Below are positions 48,469 to 56,764 of a DNA stretch of 64,000 nucleotides, piece by piece. The notes beneath the pieces were generated by a model. It had not been told where the DNA came from. It did not search any database and saw only the letters and a program-made list of their open reading frames with translations. This DNA is from Rathayibacter oskolensis (GTDB taxonomy: Bacteria > Actinomycetota > Actinomycetes > Actinomycetales > Microbacteriaceae): the NCBI RefSeq assembly GCF_900177245.1, contig NZ_FXBM01000002.1, positions 992,001 through 1,056,000 of the forward strand, read 5' to 3'. A program made the position numbers and the translations under genes. Numbering within the stretch: position 1 is the first letter of the stretch; every line of letters begins with the position of its first letter.

Positions 48469-48981
48469 GTGACCACGCCCCCCTTCGATCCGCCCACCGA
48501 GCGCGACATCGCCGTGGTCTCCGCCCAGCTGGGCCGCCCCGCCCGCGACGTCGTCGGGATCAGCGCGCGCTGCATCTGCGGCGACCCCACGGTGGTCTCC
48601 ACGAGCCCGCGCCTGTCCGACGGCACCCCGTTCCCGACCTTCTACTACCTCACCCACCCCGCGGCGACCGCCGCGATCTCGCAGCTCGAGGCGACGCAGG
48701 TGATGGTCGAGTACAACGACCTGCTGGCCGAGGACGAGGAGCTCCGCGCCGCCTACGAGGCGGCCCACCGGGCGTTCCTCGCCGATCGCGAGAGCATCGG
48801 CGCGGTCCCCGAGATCGCCGGCATCTCCTCCGGAGGCATGCCTGTCCGGGTCAAGTGCCTGCACGCCCTCGCGGCGCACGCTCTGGCCGCAGGCCCCGGA
48901 GTGAACCCGATCGGCGACCTCGCCCTCGCCCGGGCCGCCTGGTCGCCCGAGCACTGCTCCTGCCGTCCGCTCGAGCAGTAG
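48469..48981 (+). CDS. DUF501 domain-containing protein
   Basis: This 170-residue protein matches DUF501: RDIAVVSAQLGRPARDVVGISARCICGDPTVVSTSPRL (in parts), FPTFYYLTHPAATAAISQLEA and VRVKCLHALAAHALAAGPGVNPIGD. Conserved Cys residues (RCICG, KCLH, HCSC) might bind metal. Function unknown in general; it is the standard neighbour of eno/divIC in Actinobacteria. GTG start with GGAG. Confidence 0.93.
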   Translation: MTTPPFDPPTERDIAVVSAQLGRPARDVVGISARCICGDPTVVSTSPRLSDGTPFPTFYYLTHPAATAAISQLEATQVMVEYNDLLAEDEELRAAYEAAHRAFLADRESIGAVPEIAGISSGGMPVRVKCLHALAAHALAAGPGVNPIGDLALARAAWSPEHCSCRPLEQ

Positions 48982-49132
48982 CCGCCCCTACCGCCGCCGG
49001 GAGGACCTGCCGATCGGCGCGCTCTTCGCTAAGCTGATTCCCAGTCGGGGTCAGTGCTGCCACCCGCGTCGAGAGTGGGCACTCGCCTTTGAGCAGGGTG
49101 TCTGCATTGTCCATCCCTCTGGAGAGTTCACA

Positions 49133-50539
49133 GTGCCCAAAATCCTGATCGTCGGAGGCGGCTACGCCGGTTTCTACACCGCGTGGAAGCTCGAGAAGTA
49201 CCTGCGCCCCAACGAGGCCGAGGTCACGATCGTCGACCCGCTGCCCTACATGGCCTACCTGCCCTTCCTCCCCGAGGTCGCGGCCGGCTCGATCGAGCCG
49301 CGCCACGCGATCGTGTCGCTCCGCCGCCACCTCAAGAAGACCGCGATCCTCGCCGCGAAGGTCACCAAGATCGATCACGCGAGCAGGACCGCGACGATCA
49401 CCCCGACCGTCGGCGAGCCGTACGACTTCGTCTACGACCAGATCGTCATCACCGCCGGCTCCGTGTCGCGCACGTTCCCGATCCCGGGCGTCGCCGACAA
49501 CGCGATCGGCCTCAAGACGATCGAGGAGGCGACCGCGATCCGCGACCGCATCCTCACCAACTTCGACAAGGCGGCCTCGCTGCCCGCCGGTCCCGAGCGT
49601 GCACGCCTCCTGACCGTCACGGTCGTCGGCGGCGGCTTCGCCGGCATCGAGGTCTTCGCCGAGCTGCGCTCCTTCGCGAGCGCGCTGCTCAAGCGCTACC
49701 CCGAGATCGACTTCGAGGAGACGAAGTTCCACCTCGTCGAGGCGATGGGCCGGATCATGCCCGAGGTCGCGCTCGAGACGAGCCACTGGGTGCTGAAGAA
49801 CCTCGACCAGCGCGGTGCGACCGTCCACCTCGACACCCAGCTGAAGTCCGCCGAGGGCGGCGTCATCGAGCTGTCGACCGGCGAGACCTTCGAGTCCGAC
49901 CTGATCATCTGGACCGCCGGCGTCATGGCGAACCCGTCGATCAAGAACTCCGACCTCCCGATCGAGGAGCGCGGTCGCCTGCGCGTGCGCGCCGACCTCC
50001 GCGTCGGCCACGACGACGTCCTGGTCGAGGGCGCCTGGGGTGCCGGCGACGCGACCGCCGTCCCCGACCTCACCGGAGGCGGAGTCGGCGGCTTCTGCGT
50101 CCCGAACGCCCAGCACGCGGTGCGCCAGGGCAAGCTCCTGGCGAAGAACATCGTCGCGGTCCTCCGCGGCGAGACCCCGAAGGACTACTTCCACAAGAAC
50201 GTGGGAGCGGTCGCCGGTCTCGGCATCGGCATCGGCGTCTTCCAGTCCGGCAAGATCGCGATCAAGGGCTTCCCGGCCTGGGTCATGCACCGGGGCTACC
50301 ACGGTCTCGCCATGCCGTCGTGGGAGCGCAAGCTCCGCGTCGTCAGCGGCTGGGTCGGCAACCTGGTCCTCGACCGCGACATCGCCTCGATCGAGGCCCG
50401 CGAGAACCCGCGCGGCTCGTTCGAGACCTACGCGTCGCGCCCCCGCCCCGCGGCTCCGGCTGCAGCTGCGGCTCCGGCCGAGACCCCCGGCCCCGCAGGC
50501 GCCCCGGTCCCCGTGGGCGGCGAGCCGGCCAAGTCCTGA
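49133..50539 (+). CDS. ndh: Type II NADH:quinone oxidoreductase (NDH-2 family)
   Basis: This 468-residue flavoprotein passes electrons from NADH to quinone without pumping protons. FAD motif GGGYAGFYTA at residues 7-16, second dinucleotide fold VVGGGFAGIEVFAEL near 165, and WGAGDATAVPDLTGGG. QHAVRQGKLLAKNI is the quinone-site region. A C-terminal membrane-anchoring region is followed by a 35-residue Ala/Pro tail. GTG start with GGAGAG upstream. It may equally be a paralogue with another acceptor. Confidence 0.92.
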   Translation: MPKILIVGGGYAGFYTAWKLEKYLRPNEAEVTIVDPLPYMAYLPFLPEVAAGSIEPRHAIVSLRRHLKKTAILAAKVTKIDHASRTATITPTVGEPYDFVYDQIVITAGSVSRTFPIPGVADNAIGLKTIEEATAIRDRILTNFDKAASLPAGPERARLLTVTVVGGGFAGIEVFAELRSFASALLKRYPEIDFEETKFHLVEAMGRIMPEVALETSHWVLKNLDQRGATVHLDTQLKSAEGGVIELSTGETFESDLIIWTAGVMANPSIKNSDLPIEERGRLRVRADLRVGHDDVLVEGAWGAGDATAVPDLTGGGVGGFCVPNAQHAVRQGKLLAKNIVAVLRGETPKDYFHKNVGAVAGLGIGIGVFQSGKIAIKGFPAWVMHRGYHGLAMPSWERKLRVVSGWVGNLVLDRDIASIEARENPRGSFETYASRPRPAAPAAAAAPAETPGPAGAPVPVGGEPAKS

Positions 50540-50544
50540 CATCA

Positions 50545-50578
50545 CCGGTGGAGGCGCGCTCAGTCGCGCCTCCACCGG
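50545..50578 (+). terminator. Strong hairpin terminator after ndh
   Basis: CCGGTGGAGGCGCG and CGCGCCTCCACCGG form a perfect 14-bp stem with loop CTCAGT, 5 nt after the stop and 2 nt before the tRNA gene. Confidence 0.88.
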
Positions 50579-50580
50579 CC

Positions 50581-50653
50581 GCCCCCATAGCCCAACGGCA
50601 GAGGCAGACGACTTAAAATCGTTTCAGTCTGGGTTCGAGTCCCAGTGGGGGCA
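50581..50653 (+). tRNA. tRNA with anticodon TAA (predicted Leu), short variable arm
   Basis: A 73-nt cloverleaf: acceptor GCCCCCA/TGGGGGC, D-arm GCC...GGC, anticodon stem GACGA/TCGTT with loop CTTAAAA giving TAA, variable loop of 5 nt, T-arm CTGGG-TTCGAGT-CCCAG, and discriminator A. Leucine tRNAs normally carry a long variable arm, so this is unusual although the anticodon and A73 fit Leu. CCA is not encoded. Confidence 0.8.
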
Positions 50654-50724
50654 CTCTTCCTCCCTGTCGCGGACTGCGACCCGCGTCGGTACCGAGCTTC
50701 CGACGCCCGCGTCCGGGCTGCTCC

Positions 50725-51987
50725 TCAGTGCTCAGGCGTCGCACGCTCCTCCGTGCCCAGGCGTCGCACGCTCCGGCTCGAGGCGGCGAGGAGCGTGGCG
50801 ACGAGGATCGCGGCCGCGCAGCCGACGAGGGTGCTCCGGGTGCCGACGAGCTCGGAGAGCGGGCCGACCAGGGCCTCGCCCAGCGGGACGGCGAGGAACG
50901 AGCCGACCATGTCGTAGGAGTAGACGCGGGCCAGTGCCTCCCGGGGGACGTGCGTCTGCAGCGACTGGTCCCAGGCGATCGCGAAGACCTCGAGGGCGAT
51001 GCCGCCGAGCGCGAAGGCGATGAGCAGCGCCGGCAGAGCGGGGGCCAGCCCGAGGGTCGCGACAGGGACCGCCGTGAGCGCCATCAGCGCCACGCCGATG
51101 CCGAGTGCTCTGCGCGGGCGCCAGCGCAGGGCGGGCAGGGCGCCGAGAGCGAGGCCGAGGGTCTGCGCGGCGATCACCAGACCCCAGGCCGCCCGGCCGA
51201 AGGACTCATCGGCGATCACCGGGCCCAGCACGGTCGTCGCGCCGACGAACGCGGCGTTGAGGACGGTGAACTGCGCGACGACGATCCACACCCAGCGCCG
51301 GCTCGAGAACTCCCGCCATCCGTCGCGGAGGTCGGCGAGCACCCCTCCGCGGGGCGCAGCGGATCGGGCGCCGCCGGGCAGGCCCATCCGGGAGAACAGC
51401 GCGCCGGCGAGGGCGAACCCCGCGGCATCGACGGCGAGCCCCCATCCGGGCCCGACGACGGCGACGAGCGCCGCTCCGCCGGACGCGCCGATGATGCTCC
51501 CTCCGTTCAGCCCGAGGCGCAGCAGCGCGTTCGCCGGCCGGAGGAGCCGTTGCGGCACGGTCTCGGGGACCATCGCCGCGGCCGCGGGCAGGCTCACCGC
51601 GGCGACCGCGCCGTTGAGCACGCTCAGGACGACGAGGCTCCCGAGCGTCGCTGTGCCGCTGATGACCAGGGCGGCGACGAGGCCCTGCGTCGCGGCAGCG
51701 GCGAGCGAGGCGCCGACGAGGACGATCGTGCGGGGGAGGCGATCCGCGATCACTCCGCCGAGCAGCAGGACCGCCACGTTGGCGAGCGAGCGCGCGGCGA
51801 CGACCAGGCCGAGGTCCACGGCGGATCCCGTCAGATCCAGGACGGCGAAGGCGAGGGCGATGGGGGCGAGCGCGTTCCCGAGGATGCTGGTCGACCGCGC
51901 CGCGAGCAGCCATCGGAACGGGCGGTGGGCGAGCGGTCCCGCGCTGTCCGAGCCGGGGGAGGGATGCGGCGCCGTCGCGCCGATCAC
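50725..51987 (-). CDS. MFS transporter
   Basis: A 420-residue protein with about 12 membrane segments; the MFS loop GGVIADRLPRTIVL after helix 2 is present. Resembles drug/multidrug efflux of the enterobactin-exporter (EntS-like) group. The GTG start overlaps the ArsR stop (GTGA), so it is translated with its likely regulator. Substrate unknown. Confidence 0.9.
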   Translation of the reverse strand: MIGATAPHPSPGSDSAGPLAHRPFRWLLAARSTSILGNALAPIALAFAVLDLTGSAVDLGLVVAARSLANVAVLLLGGVIADRLPRTIVLVGASLAAAATQGLVAALVISGTATLGSLVVLSVLNGAVAAVSLPAAAAMVPETVPQRLLRPANALLRLGLNGGSIIGASGGAALVAVVGPGWGLAVDAAGFALAGALFSRMGLPGGARSAAPRGGVLADLRDGWREFSSRRWVWIVVAQFTVLNAAFVGATTVLGPVIADESFGRAAWGLVIAAQTLGLALGALPALRWRPRRALGIGVALMALTAVPVATLGLAPALPALLIAFALGGIALEVFAIAWDQSLQTHVPREALARVYSYDMVGSFLAVPLGEALVGPLSELVGTRSTLVGCAAAILVATLLAASSRSVRRLGTEERATPEH

Positions 51988-52505
51988 GGGCGTCGAAGGG
52001 GGAACAGCGCGGCCGACATGGACACGGGCCTGGTGCCCGGCGACCGCGGCGTGCGCGCGGCGGCGTGCAGGAGGGCGGAGGCCTCGCCGACGTGGCGGAC
52101 CACTCGTCGCCAGGTCTCCGGGTCGACCCAGAGCTCGGCGTCCGTCGACAGCTGGGGGCCGTCGACCCGTCGGCCCGCGCGTCGCCGCAGCTCCTCGATC
52201 AGCGCGTCGAGGTACGCGTCCCGGTCCTCCTGCGGGATCGCCTCGCGCGGCTGGTCGACGTCGAAGGGCAGGGCGGAGGTCTCGTGCCGGTACCGCTTGG
52301 CCTCGCCGCCGCGCACGCGCACCGTCTCGACGACCCGGACGAGACCGGCGCGCTCGAGGACCCGCAGGTGGTAGCTCGCGGTCGCCTGCGAGAGCCCGAG
52401 CTCACGAGCGGCCTCGGCCGCGCTGAGGGCGGCGCCGGTGACCAGCGAGAGCAGCCGGAGGCGGAGCGGATGTGCGGTGGCGCGCAGTTCGTCGAGAGAG
52501 GACAT
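51984..52505 (-). CDS. ArsR family helix-turn-helix regulator
   Basis: A 173-residue regulator with LRLRLLSLVTGAALSAAEAARELGLSQATASYHLRVLERAGLV (in parts), a winged-helix of the HTH_20 type, and a C-terminal helical region with WVDPETWRRVV. No metal-binding Cys pair is seen, so it is not a classical metal sensor. It forms a coupled pair with the MFS gene. Confidence 0.9.
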   Translation of the reverse strand: MSSLDELRATAHPLRLRLLSLVTGAALSAAEAARELGLSQATASYHLRVLERAGLVRVVETVRVRGGEAKRYRHETSALPFDVDQPREAIPQEDRDAYLDALIEELRRRAGRRVDGPQLSTDAELWVDPETWRRVVRHVGEASALLHAAARTPRSPGTRPVSMSAALFPLRRP

Positions 52506-52595
52506 GCGGTCATCGTCACCCGCCGCCCGCTGACCGTCAAACAGGTCTTTGGGGGTCGGTCGCTGTCCGTCCGCGCGGCCGCGGTGACGGCGCCG

Positions 52596-52796
52596 CTACG
52601 CCGCTCTGGCGTGCGCGCTCCTCTCGAGCGGCACCGCCTCGACCAGGACCACCCCGTCGAGCAGTGCGGCCTCGAGCGCGCCGGTGAGCTCGCCGGGGGC
52701 GCACTCGGCGCACAGCACGACGAGGTCGTCGGCGTCACCCGCTCCGGAGCGGTCGAGGACGAGGGCATCGGTTCCGCAGCTTCCGCATTCGATCAT
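52596..52796 (-). CDS. Small zinc-ribbon-like protein
   Basis: A 66-residue frame with CGSC (residues 4-7) and CAEC (29-32), a two-CxxC zinc ribbon spaced by an acidic linker, then a helical tail. No clear ribosome site. Function unknown; supported by the Cys pattern and local codon use. Confidence 0.5.
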   Translation of the reverse strand: MIECGSCGTDALVLDRSGAGDADDLVVLCAECAPGELTGALEAALLDGVVLVEAVPLERSAHARAA

Positions 52797-53079
52797 GCGG
52801 GTACCGTACGTCCGACCGCCGACATCGCCGGGAGGCGGCTCCGGCGGGTCGCCTCCGGCTACCGCCAGGTCTCGATACGGTCAATCCCCCGCTCATGCCG
52901 GGCGGCTCCCCTAGAGTCGTCACCAGGCGGTTCTCGCGCCCGTGTGGAGCGCGCGCGCTTCCGTCGCGGGGGTCGGCACCGCTCCGGTTCATCGGGGGTC
53001 GTGCTCACCGCGCCGCCCCCCTCTCGTGCCCGCGGGCACCGTCATGCACCGCCCGGCGACGGGCGGCCAGGAGGCCTCC

Positions 53080-53418
53080 ATGGGGAAGCTGCTCTACGGC
53101 GCCTCGGGCGTCGAGATCGAGTTCGACGACCGAACGCTCACGCACGTCCAGATCGTGATCGCGAACAAGCTGCGCCGGCGCGAGAGCTTCTTCTTCTCGT
53201 GGCGCGACGACCCCGCGGTGGGCGACGGGCGCTCGAGCATCTGGCTGGACCCCTCCGTGCCCCTCTACTTCAAGTACTTCGGCGGGCGGGTGCCCTCGAT
53301 CAACCGCACCTGGATCGACCTGCTGACCGTCTCGGCGAACTCCTCGGGCGGGCTCCAGCTCGTCCAGGAGCCGGACGCCGCGCCGACCCCGCCGCCGAAG
53401 GGCGAGCAGGTCACCTGA
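53080..53418 (+). CDS. DUF7882-like small protein of Microbacteriaceae
   Basis: This 112-residue protein starts MGKLLYGASGVEIEFDDRTLTHVQIVIANKLRR (in parts), the pattern of a small Microbacteriaceae family that databases often label 'ATP-dependent DNA ligase' although it is far too short to be one. FFFSWRDDP follows. GGAGG lies upstream of ATG 53080. The open frame extends to 52942 without support. Function unknown. The gap before it holds a fragment of the TCTCGATA repeat (52868-52880). Confidence 0.8.
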   Translation: MGKLLYGASGVEIEFDDRTLTHVQIVIANKLRRRESFFFSWRDDPAVGDGRSSIWLDPSVPLYFKYFGGRVPSINRTWIDLLTVSANSSGGLQLVQEPDAAPTPPPKGEQVT

Positions 53419-53488
53419 CGCGCCGGGGACCGTCCGTCCCGCACCGCCCATCCCCTGCACCGCCCGACCCCTGCACCGGAGAGCGACC

Positions 53489-54280
53489 ATGAAGCGCGAT
53501 GTCTCGGCCCACCTGACCCTCGACGTCGCGCAGCCGGCGACGCTCGTCTTCTCGATCGCGGTCGCGGCCGTCTACTCGGCTCCGGAGTCGCTCGCGATGT
53601 CGATCGACGACCGCCCGGTGACGCCGCGCGAGGTGATCGATCAGCACGGCACCCGCCTGCATGTGCTCGAGGCGGGTCGCGGCCGCCTGGTCGTCGACTA
53701 CACCGCCGGCGTCGACGGCCGTCTCGAGCCCCTCGCCGGGGAGGAGGTCGACCGCCTCCGCTACCTCCGGCCGAGCCGCTACGCCGAGTCGGACATCCTG
53801 TGGGCGACCGCGCGTGCCGAGTTCTCGGGACTGCGCGGGCAGGACCTGCTCGCCGCAGTGAGCTCCTGGGTCGGCACGCGGCTCGCCTACGTCCCCGGCT
53901 CGAGCCTCCCGACGGACGGCGCCGAGCGGACCTTCCTCGCCCGCCGAGGGGTCTGCCGCGACTTCGCCCACCTGGTGGTGGCGCTCCTGCGCGCCCTCGA
54001 CGTGCCCGCGCGCCTCGTCGCGGTCTACGCTCCCGGCCTCCAGCCGATGGACTTCCACGCCGTCGCCGAGGCGTGGGTCGACGGCGAGTGGCACGTCGTC
54101 GACGCGACCACCCTCGCACCCCGTCCGAGCCTGGTGCGGATCGCGACCGGCCGGGACGCGGCCGACACCGCGTTCCTCAGCGTCTACGACGGCATCGCGA
54201 CGCTGGGGGAGTTCACGGTCGGCGCCGTCGTCGATGTGCTGCCCGACGACGACGTGCGCGAGCTCGTCACCATCGGCTGA
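53489..54280 (+). CDS. Transglutaminase-like domain protein
   Basis: This 263-residue protein has an N-terminal beta-sandwich and a transglutaminase/protease-like core with the catalytic triad in RRGVCRDFAHL (Cys about 157), FHAVAEAWV (His about 190) and VVDATTLAPR (Asp about 206). No signal peptide, so cytoplasmic. Substrate unknown. GGAG lies near the ATG. Confidence 0.88.
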   Translation: MKRDVSAHLTLDVAQPATLVFSIAVAAVYSAPESLAMSIDDRPVTPREVIDQHGTRLHVLEAGRGRLVVDYTAGVDGRLEPLAGEEVDRLRYLRPSRYAESDILWATARAEFSGLRGQDLLAAVSSWVGTRLAYVPGSSLPTDGAERTFLARRGVCRDFAHLVVALLRALDVPARLVAVYAPGLQPMDFHAVAEAWVDGEWHVVDATTLAPRPSLVRIATGRDAADTAFLSVYDGIATLGEFTVGAVVDVLPDDDVRELVTIG

Positions 54281-54339
54281 GCCGCGGCCCGCTCCGGCCG
54301 GCGGTCCGGTCCTGCAGGCGGTCTCTCTCCGCCGGCGGT

Positions 54340-56544
54340 CTACTCCGGTTCGACGAACCGGCGCCACGCCCAGATCGACGTGCAGACCGCGCTGAAGGCG
54401 ACGACCGCGAACACCGCGGGGGCCGCGCCTCCGTCGGTCGACCACGCGGTGATGGTCGGCGAGAGCAGTAGGAACAGCAGAGTCGTCGACAGCAGGGTCA
54501 GCCCGAGCCAGAGCGCGGGCGACCAGCGCAGGATGGTCTGACCGGCGGGCCGGCCGACGGGGAACAGCAGGACGACGCTCGAGCCGACGGAGAGCAGCGT
54601 GGTCGCGCTCAGGACCTCCGCGAGGAGGACCGCGGCGAACGATCCGTCGGTCGGCACGAGGGCGGAGGCGCCCCAGGCGAGCCCCGCCAGGGCGAGCAGC
54701 GACACGACCCGCGCCGTCGCGAGCTTCGCGCGGTCGAGGGCGGTCGATCCCTCCGGCAGCAGCAGGCCGATCACCACTCCGAACAGGAACGCAGGATCCA
54801 GGCCCGCGAACCGCGAGAGCAGAGCGGCGCCCGCGACGAGCACGAGTGCTCGAGGAGCGGCGACCACCCTGATCGCGGGGAGGCCGAGCCTGCGCCCGAG
54901 CACCGCGGGCACTCCGGCGGCGACGGCGTTGACGAGCGCGACGGAGAGGATCACCGCGAGCAGGAGCCGCAGGTAGGCCGGCTGACTGTCGACCCGGCCC
55001 GAGAGGAGGACGAGGCCGGCCGCGCAGCCGATCATCCCGACCACCATGGTGCGCGGCGAGACGGGGGCCGCCTCGGGCCTGTCGTCGAACTCGACGCGGG
55101 CGCGATTGCGCCCCGTGAGCTGCCAGGTGCGCTGCGGACCGGGCGTGCGCCCTGCGACCGCGAGTCGCGCGGGCACGATGACGAGAGCGAGCGAGACCAG
55201 AGCCAGGGCGAGCGAGCGCACCCAGTCGGCGATGGTCCCGAGGGGGGCGCCGGAGGAGAGGGCCGTGGTCATCCCCGTCGCAGCGCTCCAGCCTCCGGGC
55301 GCCGACCCGCCGTCGGGGGCGGGGGCTGCGACAGCGGGCGGTTCGCCGGAGCCGGCGTCGGGGGCCGGGGCGGGTGCGGGGGTCGCCGTGGCGGTCGCGC
55401 CGGGTCTCGGAGTCGCCGTCGCCTGCCCGGGCCGCGTCGGGGTCGCCGTGGGGCGGGGCGACGTGGCGCCGGGGGTGGGAGTCGCGCCCTCCGGCGTGCG
55501 CGAGGGCGTCGCCCCCGGAGTGGTGGCGCTGGCACTCGGGGTCGGCTCGGTGGGAGTGGCCGAAGGCGTCGTCGCCGCGGCGAAGGTCACGTCGATCCAC
55601 GGGCTCGGCGAGCTGTAGTTGCCCGCGGCGTCGCCGGCGATGGCCGAGACGCGGTGCGCCCCCGCGGTCACCGTGCCGCCGACGCAGCTCCAGACGCCGC
55701 CGGTGACCGGGGCGTCGCAGGTGTTGACGCGGTCGACGTAGACGTAGGCACGGGTGCCGTCCGTCCCGGTCCCCGAGTAGGCGGCTCCCGTGAGCGGGAG
55801 CGCGGTCCCGGAGCTCGGCGAGCCGAGCACGGGCGCATCCGGTTCCGCGGTGTCGACGACGAGCGTCACGGCACTGCTCGGAGGCGACACGGTGCTGCCG
55901 GCGAAGGAGGCGGTCTGGGTCGCCGTCACGCGGTGGCTGCCGGGCGCAGGAGTCGGGGCGAGCTGGCAGAACCACCGGCCCGACGAGTCCGCGGTGGCCA
56001 GGCACGAGGCGCCGCCGTCCGAGGTAGCGGCGACACGCGCACCGGGGTAGGCGGTTCCGCTGAGGGAGCCGGCCGAGGTCGCCGATCCGTCGACCGACTC
56101 GATGACGGGTGCGCTGAGCACCGCCACCCCGATGCCGCTCGACGTCGTCCCGCCCGAGGCGAGCAGTTCGACGGCCGTGAGGGCCCAGCGCCCGTCGGCG
56201 AGGGTCAGGTCGCAGCTCCAGGTGTCGTCCGCCGCGACCCTCGTGATGCAGACCGGGTCGCCTCCGCCCTGGGTGCTGATCTGGATCTCGTCGCCGGCCG
56301 TCCCCGTGCCCGTCGCGGTCACGCTCCCGCTCGGCAGCACGGTGCCGGAGGCGGGGGAGGTGAAGGCGAGCGGGGCGGCTGCCTGGGCGGTGGGTGCGAG
56401 GAGGCCGGCGGCGGCGCCGAGCGTGGCGAGGAGGACGGCGAGGAACGCGCCCGGGCGGCGGAGCGACCGACGCGGCGGCGTCGGACCGTCCGGCATCCGA
56501 CCGCTCGGCGTCGGAAGGTTCCGGGTTCGACGGAGTCGACCCAT
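54340..56544 (-). CDS. Secreted/membrane protein: Ig-like modules plus C-terminal polytopic domain
   Basis: This 734-residue protein starts with a signal peptide (RRPGAFLAVLLATLGAAAGLLAPTAQA). Three Ig-like modules of 80-95 residues follow, each with a W-[ST]-C or W-F-C strand (DTWSCDL, GRWFCQL, GVWSCVG). Then comes a Pro/Thr/Ala linker of about 110 residues and at least eight membrane segments. No catalytic motif is seen. The ATG could be 56544 or 56496 (MPDGPTPPRRS). Probably a cell-surface protein; function unknown. The 220-nt gap upstream has a TTGACT box only. Confidence 0.75.
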   Translation of the reverse strand: MGRLRRTRNLPTPSGRMPDGPTPPRRSLRRPGAFLAVLLATLGAAAGLLAPTAQAAAPLAFTSPASGTVLPSGSVTATGTGTAGDEIQISTQGGGDPVCITRVAADDTWSCDLTLADGRWALTAVELLASGGTTSSGIGVAVLSAPVIESVDGSATSAGSLSGTAYPGARVAATSDGGASCLATADSSGRWFCQLAPTPAPGSHRVTATQTASFAGSTVSPPSSAVTLVVDTAEPDAPVLGSPSSGTALPLTGAAYSGTGTDGTRAYVYVDRVNTCDAPVTGGVWSCVGGTVTAGAHRVSAIAGDAAGNYSSPSPWIDVTFAAATTPSATPTEPTPSASATTPGATPSRTPEGATPTPGATSPRPTATPTRPGQATATPRPGATATATPAPAPAPDAGSGEPPAVAAPAPDGGSAPGGWSAATGMTTALSSGAPLGTIADWVRSLALALVSLALVIVPARLAVAGRTPGPQRTWQLTGRNRARVEFDDRPEAAPVSPRTMVVGMIGCAAGLVLLSGRVDSQPAYLRLLLAVILSVALVNAVAAGVPAVLGRRLGLPAIRVVAAPRALVLVAGAALLSRFAGLDPAFLFGVVIGLLLPEGSTALDRAKLATARVVSLLALAGLAWGASALVPTDGSFAAVLLAEVLSATTLLSVGSSVVLLFPVGRPAGQTILRWSPALWLGLTLLSTTLLFLLLSPTITAWSTDGGAAPAVFAVVAFSAVCTSIWAWRRFVEPE

Positions 56545-56764
56545 CGGGACGCCCGATGAACCCCCCGGCCCTGCCACGTCGACGCTCGCTATCACGTTGC
56601 GTCCATTGCACGGTGGCACGGGAGAAGAGTCAAGCGCGCCGCGCCAGTCGTTGCCGGATGTACACCGACGGGAGGAGCGGGGCTCCTCCTCGAGGGGGAG
56701 CGCTGGTCCGAGCAGGAGAGCGCTTCCGCGAGAATATACCCATCGACGACGGCTCGGAGGAACC

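Noticed and set aside
53005-53490. Minus-strand frame opposite the DUF7882-like gene
   Set aside because: The opposite strand encodes a recognised family pattern; this frame is compositionally a shadow.
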